Assembly (NCBI GenBank): GCA_020027875.1
Contig: JAHRHA010000003.1
Coordinates: forward strand, 62,001-126,000
Direction: 5' to 3'
Length of the DNA: 64,000 nt
From: Micromonosporaceae bacterium
GTDB taxonomy: Bacteria; Actinomycetota; Actinomycetes; Mycobacteriales; Micromonosporaceae
Part shown: piece after piece, positions 45,892-59,990 of the stretch
Position numbering within the stretch: the stretch's first letter is position 1
Layout: each line of letters begins with the position of its first letter
Program-made: the position numbers and the translations under genes
Notes under the pieces: generated by a model
Told to the model about the DNA's origin: nothing
The model's database searches: none
The model's input: the letters and a program-made list of their open reading frames with translations, nothing else

Positions 45892-47370
45892 CTAAAGGGG
45901 AGGGGGCGTTAGGGGTGGGAGGGCGGACTCGAGCGCGGCGCCTACCCGGTACATGCGGTCGTCGGCCATGGTGGGCGCCATTATCTGGAACCCGACCGGG
46001 AGACCCTCCGATAATCCACACGGGACGGAGATGGCCGGCCCACCGTAGAGGTTGCTCGGGATGGTGAACAGGTCCGCGAGATACATCTGGTACGGGTCCG
46101 ACGTGCGCGAGCCGAACGGGAACGCCACGAACGGAGTCGTCGGCGAGACGAGCACGTCGACCTGCTCGAAGGCGGTCGCGAAGTCGCGGGAAATCAGGGT
46201 ACGCACCTTCTGCGCCTGCCCGTAGTAGGCGTCGTAGTAGCCCGACGAGAGCGCGTATGTGCCCAGGATGATACGGCGCTTCACCTCGGGCCCGAAGCCG
46301 GCCTCACGGGTCAGCGACATGACCTCCTCGAGCGATTTCGAGCCGTCGTCGCCAACCCGCAGTCCATACCGGACGCCGTCGAAGCGGGCCAGGTTCGACG
46401 TGCACTCGCTCGGCGCGATGAGGTAGTAGGCGGGCAGCGCGTACTCGAAGTGGGGGCAGGAGACCTCGACCACCTCGGCACCCAGCTTGACCAGCGCGTC
46501 CACGCCCTCCCGGAACGCCGCGGAGACCCCTGGCTCGGCGCCCTCCCCGGAGAACTCCCGCACCAGGCCGAGCTTCACTCCGGTGAGGTCACCCGTCGTC
46601 GCGCCGTGCCGGCCCGCGCCGACGACATCCGGCACCGGTGCCGGGATCGACGTGGAGTCCCGGGGGTCGTGGCCCGCGATCACCGCGTGCAACAGGGCGG
46701 CGTCCTCGACCGTCCGCGCACACGGCCCCGGTGTGTCCAGAGAGGACGAAAAGGCGATTAACCCATAACGGGATGTCCCGCCGTACGTCGGCTTCGCCCC
46801 GACGGTTCCGGTAACCGCGCCGGGTTGGCGGATAGAGCCGCCGGTGTCGGTCCCGATCGCGAGCGGCGCCTCATAGGCCGCCACCGAGGCCGCTGAGCCC
46901 CCGCCGGAGCCGCCCGGAATCCGGGCCAGGTCCCACGGGTTGAACGTCGGCCCATATGCCGAGTACTCCGTCGACGAGCCCATGGCGAACTCGTCCATAT
47001 TTGTCTTCCCTAGAATCACCAGGCCGGCGTCGCGCATCCGCGACACGAGCGTCGCGTCGTACGGCGGGCGCCAGCCTTCCAGAATCTTCGACCCGGCCGT
47101 GGTGGGCACACCGCGGGTGGTCATGACGTCCTTGACTGCGACCGGGACGCCGGCCAGCGGTCCGAGCTCGTCCCCGCGTACGCGCGCCTCGTCCACCGCG
47201 CGAGCCGCCCGCAGCGCCCCGTCGGTGTCGACGTGCAGGAACGCGTGCACCCGCTCGTCCACGGCCGCGATGCGATCGAGGTGCGCCTGCGCTACCTCGA
47301 CGGCGGAGACCTCTTTCGCCGCGAGCCGCCGGCCCAACTCCGCCGCCGTGGACCTCGTGACGTCGCCCAT
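45892..47370 (-). CDS. gatA: Aspartyl/glutamyl-tRNA amidotransferase subunit A
   Basis: 492 aa. Amidase that releases ammonia from glutamine for GatB. The Ser-cisSer-Lys catalytic set lies in [35 protein letters not shown] and [16 protein letters not shown]. The ATG at 47370 follows GAGGAGG and lies 2 nt after the gatC stop; GTG 47376 is an alternative. Confidence 0.97.
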   Translation of the reverse strand: MGDVTRSTAAELGRRLAAKEVSAVEVAQAHLDRIAAVDERVHAFLHVDTDGALRAARAVDEARVRGDELGPLAGVPVAVKDVMTTRGVPTTAGSKILEGWRPPYDATLVSRMRDAGLVILGKTNMDEFAMGSSTEYSAYGPTFNPWDLARIPGGSGGGSAASVAAYEAPLAIGTDTGGSIRQPGAVTGTVGAKPTYGGTSRYGLIAFSSSLDTPGPCARTVEDAALLHAVIAGHDPRDSTSIPAPVPDVVGAGRHGATTGDLTGVKLGLVREFSGEGAEPGVSAAFREGVDALVKLGAEVVEVSCPHFEYALPAYYLIAPSECTSNLARFDGVRYGLRVGDDGSKSLEEVMSLTREAGFGPEVKRRIILGTYALSSGYYDAYYGQAQKVRTLISRDFATAFEQVDVLVSPTTPFVAFPFGSRTSDPYQMYLADLFTIPSNLYGGPAISVPCGLSEGLPVGFQIMAPTMADDRMYRVGAALESALPPLTPPPL

Positions 47371-47372
47371 GC

Positions 47373-47705
47373 TCACGCCTCCTCGTCCAGGATCCGCGGT
47401 ACGCGGAAGTACCGCGCTTGTCCGGTCGCACGCTCCCGGACGTGACCATCGGCGGTATCAGGCGCACCGGCCAGAGCCTCGTCGCGCTCCAGCCCCGGAG
47501 CGACGACGTCCTCGCGCAGGATGTTGGTCAGCGGCACCGAGTGCGAGGTGGGTGGGATGTCAGCCGCGGCTACCTCACCGACCCGGGTCACCGCCTGGAG
47601 GATCACGTCGAGCTGGCCGGCGAATCGATCCAGCTCCTCCTCCGTGACGGCGAGCCGCGACAGCCGCGCGAGGTGCGCGACCTCCTCGCGGGAGATGGCG
47701 GCCAT
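47373..47705 (-). CDS. gatC: Aspartyl/glutamyl-tRNA amidotransferase subunit C
   Basis: 110 aa. Small linker subunit that wraps GatA and Gat[22 protein letters not shown] is the GatC signature, and PRILDEEA is the usual C-terminus. Almost contiguous with gatA, so co-translated. Confidence 0.96.
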   Translation of the reverse strand: MAAISREEVAHLARLSRLAVTEEELDRFAGQLDVILQAVTRVGEVAAADIPPTSHSVPLTNILREDVVAPGLERDEALAGAPDTADGHVRERATGQARYFRVPRILDEEA

Positions 47706-47811
47706 GGTCCCCCCTCATCCAGGTTCGGAGATGTACCCGAGCGAGTCTATTTGTCTGGCTCGTCGCTCACGCGTACGGGTGCCGCCGCGCACGTCTACCT
47801 GGGCGTCCCCG

Positions 47812-49944
47812 TCAGCGAAGCTCAGTCTCCTCGCTGAGGCGCGGCGGGCGGTAGCGAGCCAGCCACGCGACCAGGGCATCCGGCGGCATCGGACGGGCAT
47901 AGAACCAGCCCTGGGCCACCTCACACCCGTCCCGTAGCAGCATCCGCCGGGTGGTGTCGTCCTCGACGCCCTCGGCAACAGCGCGCAGTCCCAGCGCGCG
48001 GGCGAGGTCGATGATCGACCCCACCACTGCCGCGTCGTCCGGGTCGGTCGCCATGCCGAGCACGAATGACCGGTCGATCTTGACCTCGGCGAGCGGGAGG
48101 CGGCGCAGATGCTGCAGCGACGAATAGCCGGTGCCGAAGTCGTCCAACGACAGCGCTACCCCGAGCTTGTCCAGCCGGTGCAGCGTGACGAGTACCCGGC
48201 GGGGGTCGGCCATGAGGGCCCCTTCCGTTATCTCCAGCTGAACCTGGTTTGGCAAGACCGCTCGCTCGGCCAGTATTGCGGCCAACTGGTCCACCAACTC
48301 GGGCCGGTGCAGGTCACGGACGCTCACGTTGATCGATGCTCGGACGACAAGTCCCTGCGCCCGCCACTTCGCCAGCTGTGCGATCACGTCCTCCAGCACT
48401 CGAGACGTGAGGCGGCGCATTACAGCGGTGTGCTCCGCCACCTTGATCAGGTGCTCCGGGTTGATCACACCCTGCTTGGGGTGGTGCCAGCGGAGTAGCG
48501 CCTCGACCCCGACCACGTTGCCGGAGGCCATCTGAATCTGCGGTTGGTAGAACAGCTGGATCTCATCGGGACGTGCCACATCAAGCGCTCGGCGCAGGTC
48601 AGCGAGCAGCTCGAGGCGCTCCGGCGAGTTGTGGTCCGACTCGGGTGTGTAGACGGCGTACGTCGCGCCGCGGTCCTTGGCGTCGTACATCGCGATCTCG
48701 GCGTGGCGAAGCAGCGACGTATTGTCGGTGCCGTGGTCGGGGTAAATGGCGACCCCGGTCGCGGCGGTGACATCCAGCGGCAGGCCGTGCAGCGTGATCG
48801 GTTCGGCCAGCGCGTCGGCGACCCGCTCCGCGAGCACGCCAGCCGCCGCCGGGTCGACTAGGCGTGGGGCCAGAATCGCGAACTCGTCGCCGCCGAGGCG
48901 GGCGACAAACCCGTCGCCGCCAACGCACTCCCGTAGCCGATCGGCGACGGCGCCGAGCAGCTGGTCCCCCACGGCGTGGCCGAGCGCGTCGTTGACCCGC
49001 CGGAACTGGTCAATGTCGAGCAGCAGTAGCGCCATCCGGCGCCGGTCGCCGGGCACGCGAGAGGAGCGTTCCGCATAGGCTCGCGCCTGGGCCCGCATCT
49101 CGGAGTAGAGGGCCTTGCGGTTGGGCAGACCGGTGAGTTCGTCCCGCACCGACTTGAGCTGCTCCTGCTCTGTGAACCGGGCCAGTTCATTGACCGTGAA
49201 CAGCGGCACAAGTATCAGCGGCACGAGCACAGCGCTGACATTGCCCACCGCCACCACGAGTGGGCCGAGCGCCAGCAGGGACAATGTGGACAGCGCCTCC
49301 TGACGCAGGCCGCCGGTCAATGCCCTGGCCCAACTGCCGCCGAAGCGGAGCCAAATCGCCGTCGTCACGAGCGCGTCGTTGACGGCGAACCACACGCAGG
49401 CAGCAGCGAGGATCGCCAGGACACCCACCATGCCCAGGCTCGTATCGGGCGACATCGTGGGACCGGACACGGGCGGCACGCCGGCGAGGTTGAGCACCAG
49501 CGCCGAGGCCGCGAATGCCAGCGCATACTGACCCGCGTTGAACACGGCGCGCCATGGAGCGTGGTGTAGTCGGATCGATGAGACGACCACGGCCGCGGCC
49601 TGCACCGCCACTGCCGGCGCAAGACCCCAGCCAAGCAGCAGCGCGAAGGTGAAGGCGATGGACGGGAAGACCGTCGCCGTCGGTCCGCGACCGGGCGCGT
49701 TGAAGGGGCGCGCATCGACCACCACGGCCATCACGGCGATCACCCAGAAGGACGGGCCGGCCGTCCGGAGGATCTCGGGAAGGTCGGTGAAGGCGAGCGC
49801 GACACTCGCCACCGCGCCGACCACCACAAGCGCGACGTACGCGAATACGCCGGCCGCACGATCGCGGGGAACGATGTTCCGCCCCGCCACGCTGCGCGCT
49901 CCGGCATCGCCCGGCCCAATGCGGTTCAGCCCGGCGTCATGCAT
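47812..49944 (-). CDS. Membrane GGDEF-EAL cyclic-di-GMP protein
   Basis: 710 aa. About eight helices (30-270; an uncharacterised MASE-like sensor) precede a GGDEF domain (VARLGGDEFAIL) and an EAL domain (VGVEALLRWHHP, DDFGTGYSSLQHLRRLP). Both catalytic signatures are intact, so it could make or break c-di-GMP. The residues five before GGDEF give no RxxD inhibitory site. The ATG at 49944 follows GGAGG; longer starts at 49968 and 50004 are possible. Upstream, 50005-50171 is unusually AT-rich and probably holds the promoter. Confidence 0.93.
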   Translation of the reverse strand: MHDAGLNRIGPGDAGARSVAGRNIVPRDRAAGVFAYVALVVVGAVASVALAFTDLPEILRTAGPSFWVIAVMAVVVDARPFNAPGRGPTATVFPSIAFTFALLLGWGLAPAVAVQAAAVVVSSIRLHHAPWRAVFNAGQYALAFAASALVLNLAGVPPVSGPTMSPDTSLGMVGVLAILAAACVWFAVNDALVTTAIWLRFGGSWARALTGGLRQEALSTLSLLALGPLVVAVGNVSAVLVPLILVPLFTVNELARFTEQEQLKSVRDELTGLPNRKALYSEMRAQARAYAERSSRVPGDRRRMALLLLDIDQFRRVNDALGHAVGDQLLGAVADRLRECVGGDGFVARLGGDEFAILAPRLVDPAAAGVLAERVADALAEPITLHGLPLDVTAATGVAIYPDHGTDNTSLLRHAEIAMYDAKDRGATYAVYTPESDHNSPERLELLADLRRALDVARPDEIQLFYQPQIQMASGNVVGVEALLRWHHPKQGVINPEHLIKVAEHTAVMRRLTSRVLEDVIAQLAKWRAQGLVVRASINVSVRDLHRPELVDQLAAILAERAVLPNQVQLEITEGALMADPRRVLVTLHRLDKLGVALSLDDFGTGYSSLQHLRRLPLAEVKIDRSFVLGMATDPDDAAVVGSIIDLARALGLRAVAEGVEDDTTRRMLLRDGCEVAQGWFYARPMPPDALVAWLARYRPPRLSEETELR

Positions 49945-50171
49945 GAGGTCGCCTCCATCACCCTCCATGACGCACCCGCCGTACGTCCGCTGAAACGACC
50001 CCACCAGGGTTCAGTAACGCGATACACCAATTATTGCCGGTATACCCACTAATTCAGCATTTAAGAGTCGCGCCATTCCCAACGTGTAAACAATCCGGCA
50101 CGATAAAACGGACAACGCGCGCTTTTCCTCCACGGCGTGGAGAAACCTCGGTAGATCTTGGAAGTGCTATC

Positions 50172-53432
<3,261 letters not shown>

Positions 53433-53470
53433 GCCCCGGAGGTTACCGTTCCCCGGCGAGATCGTCGGAT

Positions 53471-54499
53471 TTACTGCTCGGAGAGTCGCTTCGCTGCCTC
53501 GACGCTGACGCCGAGCGCGGCGCGCGCGTACTCCGGGGTCGCCCCGGCGAGACCGCACGCGGGTGTGATGACGACCTGCGCAGGAATCTGGTCGAGTGGG
53601 AATCCGAGCCGGCGCCACAGCGCCGTCACCGAGTCGGCGACCTGCGTCGATGACGGCGGGCCGGCATCGTCCGGCGAAACGGTCGGCACAGCCCCGGCGA
53701 AGAGACCCAGGCCGGCGTCGATGAGCTCGCCGAGCGCATCGAGAACGTGCAGAGTCCCCTGATCGAGCGTGGCCTGATCGAGCATGGCCAGATCGAGCGA
53801 GACCGCGGCGGCGCCCGCGCCACGCACCAGCCCGAGCGGTAACCCGGGCCCGCAGCAGTGCACAACCACGGGGGCACCAACCGTCTCCACAATGGAGCGC
53901 AGGGTCGACTCCGCGGTGCTGGACTCGACCGACCTCAACGTGTGCAGACCGCTCTCGGTCGGCACCCGCCCGGCGAGGACGGCAGGCAGCGACGGCTCGT
54001 CGAGCTGCAGTAGGAGCGAGGCCCCCGGCACCCGGCGGGCGACGTCGGCCACGTGCGTCCGCAGACCCTCGGCTAGCGACGCGGCGAGGTCGCGAGTGGC
54101 ACCGTGGTCGTGCAGCACCCGCCCCCCGACCGGGAGGTCCAGGCTCGCGGCGAGCGTCCATGGGCCGGGCGCCTGCAGTTTGAGTGCTCCCTGGTACCCG
54201 TCGCCGGCCGCCGTGAGCGCGTCGAGGTCTCGATCGAGCAGGTCAAGGGTGCGCCGCAGGTCCCGGCCCGGCCTGGCCGCGACCCGCCACCGCCCCGCAT
54301 ATAGCTCTACCGGCAACTCGGACAGCAGCCCCGCCCCGCGCCCGATCATGTCCGCGCCGGGACCCCTGGCCGGAAGCTCAGGCAGGTGCGGCAGCGCGGT
54401 TAGCTCGCCGAAGACCAGCTTCACGGCCTCCACGACGTCCGTGCCCGGGAGCGACCCCACACCTGTCGCGGACGCTGGCGTCCACGGCCTCGACTCCAC
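53471..54499 (-). CDS. MetE C-terminal-like (cobalamin-independent methionine synthase fold) protein
   Basis: 342 aa, about half of MetE. GVGSLPGTDVVEAV opens the UROD/MetE-like barrel. Possible zinc ligands are the His and Cys of VVVHCCG and the Cys of VITPACGLAG. Rv3015c-type proteins lie at this same locus next to ligA and mnmA in actinobacteria. They lack the N-terminal MetE half, so the methyl donor and function are not known. TAGAGT lies 6 nt before the GTG start. Confidence 0.85.
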   Translation of the reverse strand: MESRPWTPASATGVGSLPGTDVVEAVKLVFGELTALPHLPELPARGPGADMIGRGAGLLSELPVELYAGRWRVAARPGRDLRRTLDLLDRDLDALTAAGDGYQGALKLQAPGPWTLAASLDLPVGGRVLHDHGATRDLAASLAEGLRTHVADVARRVPGASLLLQLDEPSLPAVLAGRVPTESGLHTLRSVESSTAESTLRSIVETVGAPVVVHCCGPGLPLGLVRGAGAAAVSLDLAMLDQATLDQGTLHVLDALGELIDAGLGLFAGAVPTVSPDDAGPPSSTQVADSVTALWRRLGFPLDQIPAQVVITPACGLAGATPEYARAALGVSVEAAKRLSEQ

Positions 54500-54519
54500 C
54501 CACGCACTCTAGCCGGCGG

Positions 54520-54915
54520 CTAGGACGGTCCGGGGCGGCACATCTCGACAAAGAGTGGGAACGGATACGCCCGCTCCCGGCACGGGACCCCGGAGGAGTA
54601 GTCGAAGGCCTCGATCTCGTACCCGCTGCCGACCCACTGGACCACGATCCACACGTCGTTCCCCGCCGGCATGCGCATGAGACCCAGGCTGTAGCTATCC
54701 GCGCACACGACGTGCTCCTTGAGGGATCCACCCGGCGCACCGTCGCCGTATACCTGCATGACCTCGACGATCTCCTGAGCCGTCAGGCACGTTTTCAGCG
54801 GGATCTGGTCGGCCGTGACCGACGGGGCTGGCGTCGCGCCCGTACAGGACGCAACACCTCCGCCCAGGGCGAGAACCGCGGCGAGCGGCACGAACAGACG
54901 GCGACGCACCGCCAC
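54520..54915 (-). CDS. Small lipoprotein
   Basis: 131 aa. Signal peptide (about 1-23) with lipobox GVASC. The mature part has Cys pairs (KTCLTAQEIVEVMQVY, VVCADSYSLG and VPCRERAYP), which suggests disulfides outside the membrane. No family is recognised. GTG start, with a second GTG two codons later. Lies between the MetE-like gene and mnmA on the same strand. Confidence 0.75.
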   Translation of the reverse strand: MAVRRRLFVPLAAVLALGGGVASCTGATPAPSVTADQIPLKTCLTAQEIVEVMQVYGDGAPGGSLKEHVVCADSYSLGLMRMPAGNDVWIVVQWVGSGYEIEAFDYSSGVPCRERAYPFPLFVEMCRPGPS

Positions 54916-54944
54916 TGCTTAGCATTGCTGGGCTCTGGGCGCAG

Positions 54945-56069
54945 TCAGCTGCGCGTCAGGCTGACCGTCGCCGAACCAAGGACTATGTCGCCGGCCGGAT
55001 CGGGGCGGTAGGCGACCAGCGCCTGGCCCGCGGCGACACCTCGGACCGGCCAGCGCAGCGTGGCAGTCATCTGCCCGTCGGCCACCGTCACAACGGCCGG
55101 GACGGTCTCACCGTGTGCCCTGATCTGCACCTCGCACTCGGTCGGCGTCGACGGCAGCGATCCGGCCGTCCACACGGGACGCTCCGCCGCGACGGTAGAG
55201 ACCTCCAGCGCCTCGCCGGGGCCGACCGTGACGGTGTTCGTCACCGGAGTAATCGACAGCACGTATCGGGGCCGGCCATCGGCCGACGGTCTGGTGAGGT
55301 TTAGGCCCTTGCGCTGACCGACGGTGAAGCCGAACGCTCCGGCATGGCTGCCGACAACGTCACCGCTGGCGGCGTCCACGATGTCGCCGGGGGCCTCACC
55401 GAGTCGTTTGGCCAGGAAGCCGCGTGTGTCGCCGTCGGCGATGAAGCAGATGTCATGCGAGTCGGGCTTCTCCGCGACGGCGAGCCCGCGCTCGGCCGCC
55501 TCCGCGCGTACCCCGGTCTTGAACGAATCGCCCAGCGGGAAGATCGAGTGCGCCAGCTGCTCGCGGGTGAGCACCGCGAGGACGTACGACTGGTCCTTGC
55601 CCATATCGACCGAGCGCCGCAGCAACCCGTCGGGGCCGAGCCGGGCGTGATGTCCGGTGACGACGGCGTCGAACCCAAGCGCGATCGCGCGGTCGAGCAC
55701 GGCCGCAAACTTGATCTTCTCGTTGCAGCGCAGGCAGGGATTGGGGGTACGACCGGCGGCGTACTCCGCGACGAAGTCGTCTACGACGCTGGCATGGAAC
55801 TCGTCGGCCATGTCCCAGACGTAGAACGGGATCCCGATCACGTCGGCCGCGCGCCGCGCATCCCGGGCGTCCTCGAGCGTGCAACAACCACGCGCGCCCG
55901 ATCGGTAGGTCTGGGGGTTGCGCGCCAACGCCAGGTGTACCCCGGTGACGTCGTACCCGGCGTCGACCGCGCGCGCAGCCGCGACCGCGGAGTCGACGCC
56001 GCCCGACATGGCGGCCAACACCCGCGTGCCACGAGCTCTCGAGCGCATAGGCGCAACACTTTCCACCAT
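54945..56069 (-). CDS. mnmA: tRNA-specific 2-thiouridylase
   Basis: 374 aa from the ATG at 56069 (ATG 56048 and GTG 56066 are alternatives). Thiolates U34 of Lys, Glu and Gln tRNAs. [14 protein letters not shown] is the PP-loop; [12 protein letters not shown] and [13 protein letters not shown] hold the two catalytic cysteines. It receives sulfur from a cysteine desulfurase, whose gene lies 43 nt upstream. Its substrates include the two tRNAs at 14.2-14.4 kb in principle, though their anticodons start with C. Confidence 0.94.
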   Translation of the reverse strand: MVESVAPMRSRARGTRVLAAMSGGVDSAVAAARAVDAGYDVTGVHLALARNPQTYRSGARGCCTLEDARDARRAADVIGIPFYVWDMADEFHASVVDDFVAEYAAGRTPNPCLRCNEKIKFAAVLDRAIALGFDAVVTGHHARLGPDGLLRRSVDMGKDQSYVLAVLTREQLAHSIFPLGDSFKTGVRAEAAERGLAVAEKPDSHDICFIADGDTRGFLAKRLGEAPGDIVDAASGDVVGSHAGAFGFTVGQRKGLNLTRPSADGRPRYVLSITPVTNTVTVGPGEALEVSTVAAERPVWTAGSLPSTPTECEVQIRAHGETVPAVVTVADGQMTATLRWPVRGVAAGQALVAYRPDPAGDIVLGSATVSLTRS

Positions 56070-56112
56070 TAGAGGGTAGCCAGTCCGCCAGGTCCAGCCA
56101 TCGGCGCCTTGA

Positions 56113-57291
56113 TCAGCTGCGCCCGCCCCGGACCGAACCGGCCCGGCGGGCCCGTTCAACCGCACTCGGCAGCGCCGCGGCGAGCACATCGACATCGTCG
56201 AGAGTCGACGTGTGGCCGAGGCTGAACCGCAGGGTCGAGCGCGCCCGCGCCTCGTCCGCCCCCATCGCGAGAAGCACGTGGGAAGGCTGGGCGATACCGG
56301 CCGAGCATGCCGATCCGGTCGAGCACGCAATGCCCTGCGCGTCCAGCAGCAGCAGCAGTGCATCGCCCTCGCAGCCCGGGAATGAGAAATGCGCATTGCC
56401 GGGCAGCCGATCCTCGGGGTCGCCGTTGAGAACGGCGTCCGGCACTGCGGCCTGGACCCGTGACACCAGCTCATCACGGAGTGCTCCGACCCGGGCGGCG
56501 GTCTCCTGCTGGGCCTTGACCGCCATCTCGACCGCCACCGCGAAGGCCGTGATGCCGGCCACATCAAGCGTTCCGGATCGGACATCGCGCTCCTGGCCGC
56601 CGCCGTGCAGGAGCGGCGTGCAGCCGACCTCGCGGCCCAGCAATAAAGCACCCACACCGGTCGGGCCGCCGAGCTTGTGCCCCGTCGCAGTCAACGCGGC
56701 CGCGCCGCAGGCGGCGAAGTCGACCGGCACCTGCCCGATGGCCTGGATGGCGTCGGTGTGGAACGGGATACCGCACTCCGCGGCCATGGCGGCCAGCTCG
56801 GTGACGGGCTGGACGGTTCCGACCTCGTTGTTCGCCCACATCGCCGTGATCATGGCGATCTCGTCGCAGCGCTGGTCGAGTTCGAACCGTACGGCCGCGA
56901 CGTCGACCCGGCCGAGTTCGTCCACCGGCAGCAAGCTGACATCGGCGCCCTCGAACCGGCCCAGCCAGTCGACCGCGTCCAGCACGGCGTGATGCTCGGC
57001 CGCGGAGGCCACCACCCGGTTGCGCTTGGGATCGTCCGTGCGGCGCGCCCAGAAGACCCCCTTGACGGCGAGGTTGTCGCTCTCCGTCCCGCCGCCGGTG
57101 AAGATCACCTCCGAAGGTCTGGCGCCCAGCGCCGCGGCCACACGCTCGCGCGCCTCCTCCACAGTGCGGCGGGCCCGCCGACCGGGCGCATGCAGAGACG
57201 AGGCGTTGCCGACATCTCGCGCGGCGAGGGCGTAGGCCTCGATCGCCTCGGGAAGCATCGGGGTGGTCGCGGCGTGATCGAGATAGGTCAT
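56113..57291 (-). CDS. iscS: Cysteine desulfurase
   Basis: 392 aa. PLP enzyme that moves sulfur from cysteine to MnmA and other acceptors. [11 protein letters not shown] at the N-terminus, [14 protein letters not shown] (PLP lysine) and [15 protein letters not shown] (catalytic Cys) are present. TAGGCT lies 8 nt before the ATG, so the message is probably nearly leaderless. The pair iscS-mnmA is a functional unit. The upstream frame is spurious. Confidence 0.95.
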   Translation of the reverse strand: MTYLDHAATTPMLPEAIEAYALAARDVGNASSLHAPGRRARRTVEEARERVAAALGARPSEVIFTGGGTESDNLAVKGVFWARRTDDPKRNRVVASAAEHHAVLDAVDWLGRFEGADVSLLPVDELGRVDVAAVRFELDQRCDEIAMITAMWANNEVGTVQPVTELAAMAAECGIPFHTDAIQAIGQVPVDFAACGAAALTATGHKLGGPTGVGALLLGREVGCTPLLHGGGQERDVRSGTLDVAGITAFAVAVEMAVKAQQETAARVGALRDELVSRVQAAVPDAVLNGDPEDRLPGNAHFSFPGCEGDALLLLLDAQGIACSTGSACSAGIAQPSHVLLAMGADEARARSTLRFSLGHTSTLDDVDVLAAALPSAVERARRAGSVRGGRS

Positions 57292-57408
57292 CGCCGCCCA
57301 GCCTAGTCCGTGCCGCCCGGTAGCTTCGTGTCCGCAACCTCCTGGCTCCATCGTCGCCTACGCCGCCACGCGTACCTTCTGGCGCCGGTCCTGGGTACGG
57401 ATGGAGGT

Positions 57409-57978
57409 TCAGCCCTGGGCGTAGAGGATGTCGACGGTGTCGATGTGGCCAGACCAACGCAGCGTCAGGCGCCAACATCCGGCGTGGGGCATGTCGATGA
57501 TGGACGGACCCAGCGGAATCGTGCCGAGGTCAACGTTCTCTGTTGAGCCAACCAGATGCGCGTGGACCATCAGCTCTGCCGTTTGTGCAAACCGCGACAA
57601 CCACAAGATCTTGTTCGCTCCGTCCGTCTTGACATCCCTCGGCTCGCGCATCGGGTAGCCGAACAGCACGGCGATCATGCCCCCGCCCGCACTGGTGACG
57701 AACTTTTGCCCGGACGGATCGGTGAAGCCCGAGCGGGCCCATACCGGTAGGTCTCCTGGCGTCAACCCGAATGCGCAGGGCGCGTCGACCGACTGGACCG
57801 TCGGCGCGGGGGTCAACGCTGGCCCGGCACCCGTCGTCGGCGAGACGCTGGGCGTCGCGGAGGCGGTGTGCGTCGCAGTTGACCCCACGCAGCCCGAGGC
57901 GAAGGCCAGCGTCAGCAGTAGCGCGACGACTGCGGCGACCGTCTTCGGCAACCAGCCGCCCGCTCGGACCACTCTCAT
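57409..57978 (-). CDS. Lipoprotein of unknown function
   Basis: 189 aa. Signal peptide with lipobox LAFASGC (Cys about 30), a Thr/Ser/Pro-rich linker (ATHTASATPSVSPTTG), then a domain with CAFGLTPGDLPVWARSGF and HAGCWRLTLRWSG. The two cysteines in the mature part may pair. It resembles surface lipoproteins with no assigned role. ATG at 57978. Confidence 0.75.
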   Translation of the reverse strand: MRVVRAGGWLPKTVAAVVALLLTLAFASGCVGSTATHTASATPSVSPTTGAGPALTPAPTVQSVDAPCAFGLTPGDLPVWARSGFTDPSGQKFVTSAGGGMIAVLFGYPMREPRDVKTDGANKILWLSRFAQTAELMVHAHLVGSTENVDLGTIPLGPSIIDMPHAGCWRLTLRWSGHIDTVDILYAQG

Positions 57979-58021
57979 ACCGACCGAGAGTCTCCGCGCA
58001 CTGGGCGAGTTCCCTCCGCTC

Positions 58022-58083
58022 GCCGATCATGAGCTGACCGTCGTGAAATCGCGTCGATCATGACCTCCAGGTCATGATCGACG
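58022..58083. repeat. Dispersed repeat family B, copy 4 (short form)
   Basis: CGATCATGAGCTGACCGTCG flank, then the palindrome CGTCGATCATGACCT-CC-complement (58052-58083, 15-bp arms). It sits 8 nt before the end of etfA, between etfA and the lipoprotein gene. Confidence 0.88.
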
Positions 58084-58090
58084 GAGGGGG

Positions 58091-59050
58091 TCAGGCTTTG
58101 TGCTTGCGGATCTCCTCGGCGGCCTGGGGAACGACCTTGAACAGGTCACCCACCACGCCGAAGTCGGCCAGCTCGAAGATGGGTGCCTCGTTGTCCTTGT
58201 TCACCGCGACGATCGTCTTCGAGGTCTGCATGCCGGCGCGGTGCTGGATGGCACCGGAGATGCCGAGCGCCACATACAGCTGCGGCGACACGGTCTTTCC
58301 GGTCTGCCCGACCTGGAACTGGTGCGGGTAGAAGCCGGAGTCCGTCGCCGCACGCGAGGCACCGACGGCCGCGCCGAGCAGGTCGGCCAGCTCCTCGACC
58401 AGCTTGAAGTTGTCGGCCGAACCGACACCGCGGCCACCGGAGACCACAATGGACGCCTCGGTCAGCTCCGGGCGGGCGCCCTTGGCCTCGGTGACGCGCT
58501 CCTTCACCCGGGCGAGCCGGTCAGCCTCCCCGAGCGCCACCGCCACGGGCTCCACCGACGGCGTGGTGGGCGCAGGCGTCGGGGTCACAGACGACGGGCG
58601 GATGGTCACGAGCGGGATCCCGCGGGAGACCTTGGACTTGACGATGGTCGAGCCGGCAAAGACGACCTGGGTCGCGATGCCGTCGGTGTCCAGGGAGACC
58701 ACATCGGTAAGTACGCCGTTGCCGAGGCGCACCGCGAGCCGCCCGGCGACCTCCTTGCCCTCCTGGGTGGAGGGAATGAGGACCGCGGCCGGCTCCCCGT
58801 CGCGTACCAGCTTCTCCAGCACCGCGACCTGGGGCGTCACCAGGTAGTCACCGAACTCGTCGGACTCCGCGACGTACACCTTGGCGGCGCCGTACTCGCC
58901 GAGCTTGTCGGTGATCGACGAGGCCAGCCCGGGCTCGCCGACTACGACCGCTGCGGGCTCGCCGAGCCCGCGGGCGATCGTCAGAGCCTCCAGGGTCGAC
59001 TTGGTGACCTTGCCCTGCGAGGGCTTGACCAGAACGAGAACCTCAGCCAT
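58091..59050 (-). CDS. etfA: Electron transfer flavoprotein alpha subunit
   Basis: 319 aa. Binds FAD and passes electrons from acyl-CoA dehydrogenases to the quinone pool. The C-terminal FAD motif is clear: [20 protein letters not shown] and [20 protein letters not shown]. The ATG at 59050 follows GAGGGG; a GTG one codon earlier is possible. Eleven nt after etfB. Confidence 0.96.
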   Translation of the reverse strand: MAEVLVLVKPSQGKVTKSTLEALTIARGLGEPAAVVVGEPGLASSITDKLGEYGAAKVYVAESDEFGDYLVTPQVAVLEKLVRDGEPAAVLIPSTQEGKEVAGRLAVRLGNGVLTDVVSLDTDGIATQVVFAGSTIVKSKVSRGIPLVTIRPSSVTPTPAPTTPSVEPVAVALGEADRLARVKERVTEAKGARPELTEASIVVSGGRGVGSADNFKLVEELADLLGAAVGASRAATDSGFYPHQFQVGQTGKTVSPQLYVALGISGAIQHRAGMQTSKTIVAVNKDNEAPIFELADFGVVGDLFKVVPQAAEEIRKHKA

Positions 59051-59061
59051 CACAAGACCCC

Positions 59062-59841
59062 TCAGACGAACTTCTCGGACACGAGGAACTCGACGAGCTT
59101 GACGCCGCCCTCACCGTCGTCGTTGACGCGCGTGCCGCCCTGACGCGGAGGCCGCCTGGCATGCTCGACCACCGCGGTGGAGGCCCCGCCGAACCCGACC
59201 TCGCCAGCATCGATGCCGAGGTCGCCGAGGGAGAGCGTCTGGACCGGCTTCTTCTTCGCCTCCATGATCCCCTTGAAGGAGGGGTAACGGGGCTCGTTGA
59301 TCGTGTCCCAGACCGAGACAACGGCGGGGGTGGAGGCCGTGACGACCTCGTAGCCCTCCTCGGTCTGGCGTTCAATCGTCAGCGTCGCGCCGTCGACGGT
59401 GAGCTTGCGCGCGCCGGTCAGCGCGGCGGCGCCGAGGCGCTCGGCGAGCATATGCGGCAGGACCTGTCCACGGGCGTCGGTCGACTCGGCGCCGGCGATG
59501 ACGAGGTCGGGTTCGAGGGTCTTCAGCGCAGCGGCGAGCACCTTGGAGGTGGCCAGCGCGCACGAGCCGTGCAGCGCGTCGTCGAGTACGTGGACCGCCT
59601 TGTCCGGGCCCATGGACAGCGCCTTGCGGATGGACTCGGCGGCGCGTTCCGGGCCCATGGTGAGGATGGTTACCTCACCCCCGTGCGCCTCTCTGAGCTT
59701 CAACGCCTCCTCGATGGCGTACTCGTCCATCTCATTGATGACGTTGTTCGCCGAATCACGGTCGACGGTGCTGTCGTCACTGCGCAGGTTGCGCTCCGCG
59801 CCGGAGTCCGGCACCTGCTTGACGAGTACGACGATCTTCAT
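59062..59841 (-). CDS. etfB: Electron transfer flavoprotein beta subunit
   Basis: 259 aa. Partner of EtfA, binding AMP. KIVVLVKQVPDSGAERNL, NEMDEYAIEEALKLRE and LVIAGAESTDARGQVLPHML are typical. CGGAGAGCG precedes the ATG. A palindrome TTGAACG-AC-CGTTCAA lies 22-37 nt upstream, probably an operator for a fatty-acid-type TetR regulator. Confidence 0.96.
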   Translation of the reverse strand: MKIVVLVKQVPDSGAERNLRSDDSTVDRDSANNVINEMDEYAIEEALKLREAHGGEVTILTMGPERAAESIRKALSMGPDKAVHVLDDALHGSCALATSKVLAAALKTLEPDLVIAGAESTDARGQVLPHMLAERLGAAALTGARKLTVDGATLTIERQTEEGYEVVTASTPAVVSVWDTINEPRYPSFKGIMEAKKKPVQTLSLGDLGIDAGEVGFGGASTAVVEHARRPPRQGGTRVNDDGEGGVKLVEFLVSEKFV

Positions 59842-59862
59842 CGCTCTCCGAAGTCTTTCTGC

Positions 59863-59878
59863 TTGAACGACCGTTCAA
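59863..59878. promoter_or_regulatory. TetR/FadR-type operator upstream of etfBA
   Basis: TTGAACGACCGTTCAA has perfect 7-nt arms around AC. It is close to the etfB start and built like the operator at 22546 but with a different half-site (GAACG instead of GAGCA). AACG-N2-CGTT sites are commonly bound by TetR regulators of fatty-acid breakdown. The regulator is not in the window. Confidence 0.6.
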
Positions 59879-59990
59879 CTCTGCCCGCAAGGCTCCCGCG
59901 TGCGGCGCTCGTCGGTCAACCTGGCGAACTGTGGGGTTGACCACGCCAATGTTACCCGTTAGTAGGTTGGGATCCGTCCGGAGGTACGGC

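Noticed and set aside
54945-56657. Long 570-codon form of MnmA
   Set aside because: The first 196 codons are antisense-like Ser/Arg-rich sequence over iscS; MnmA itself begins at about 56069.
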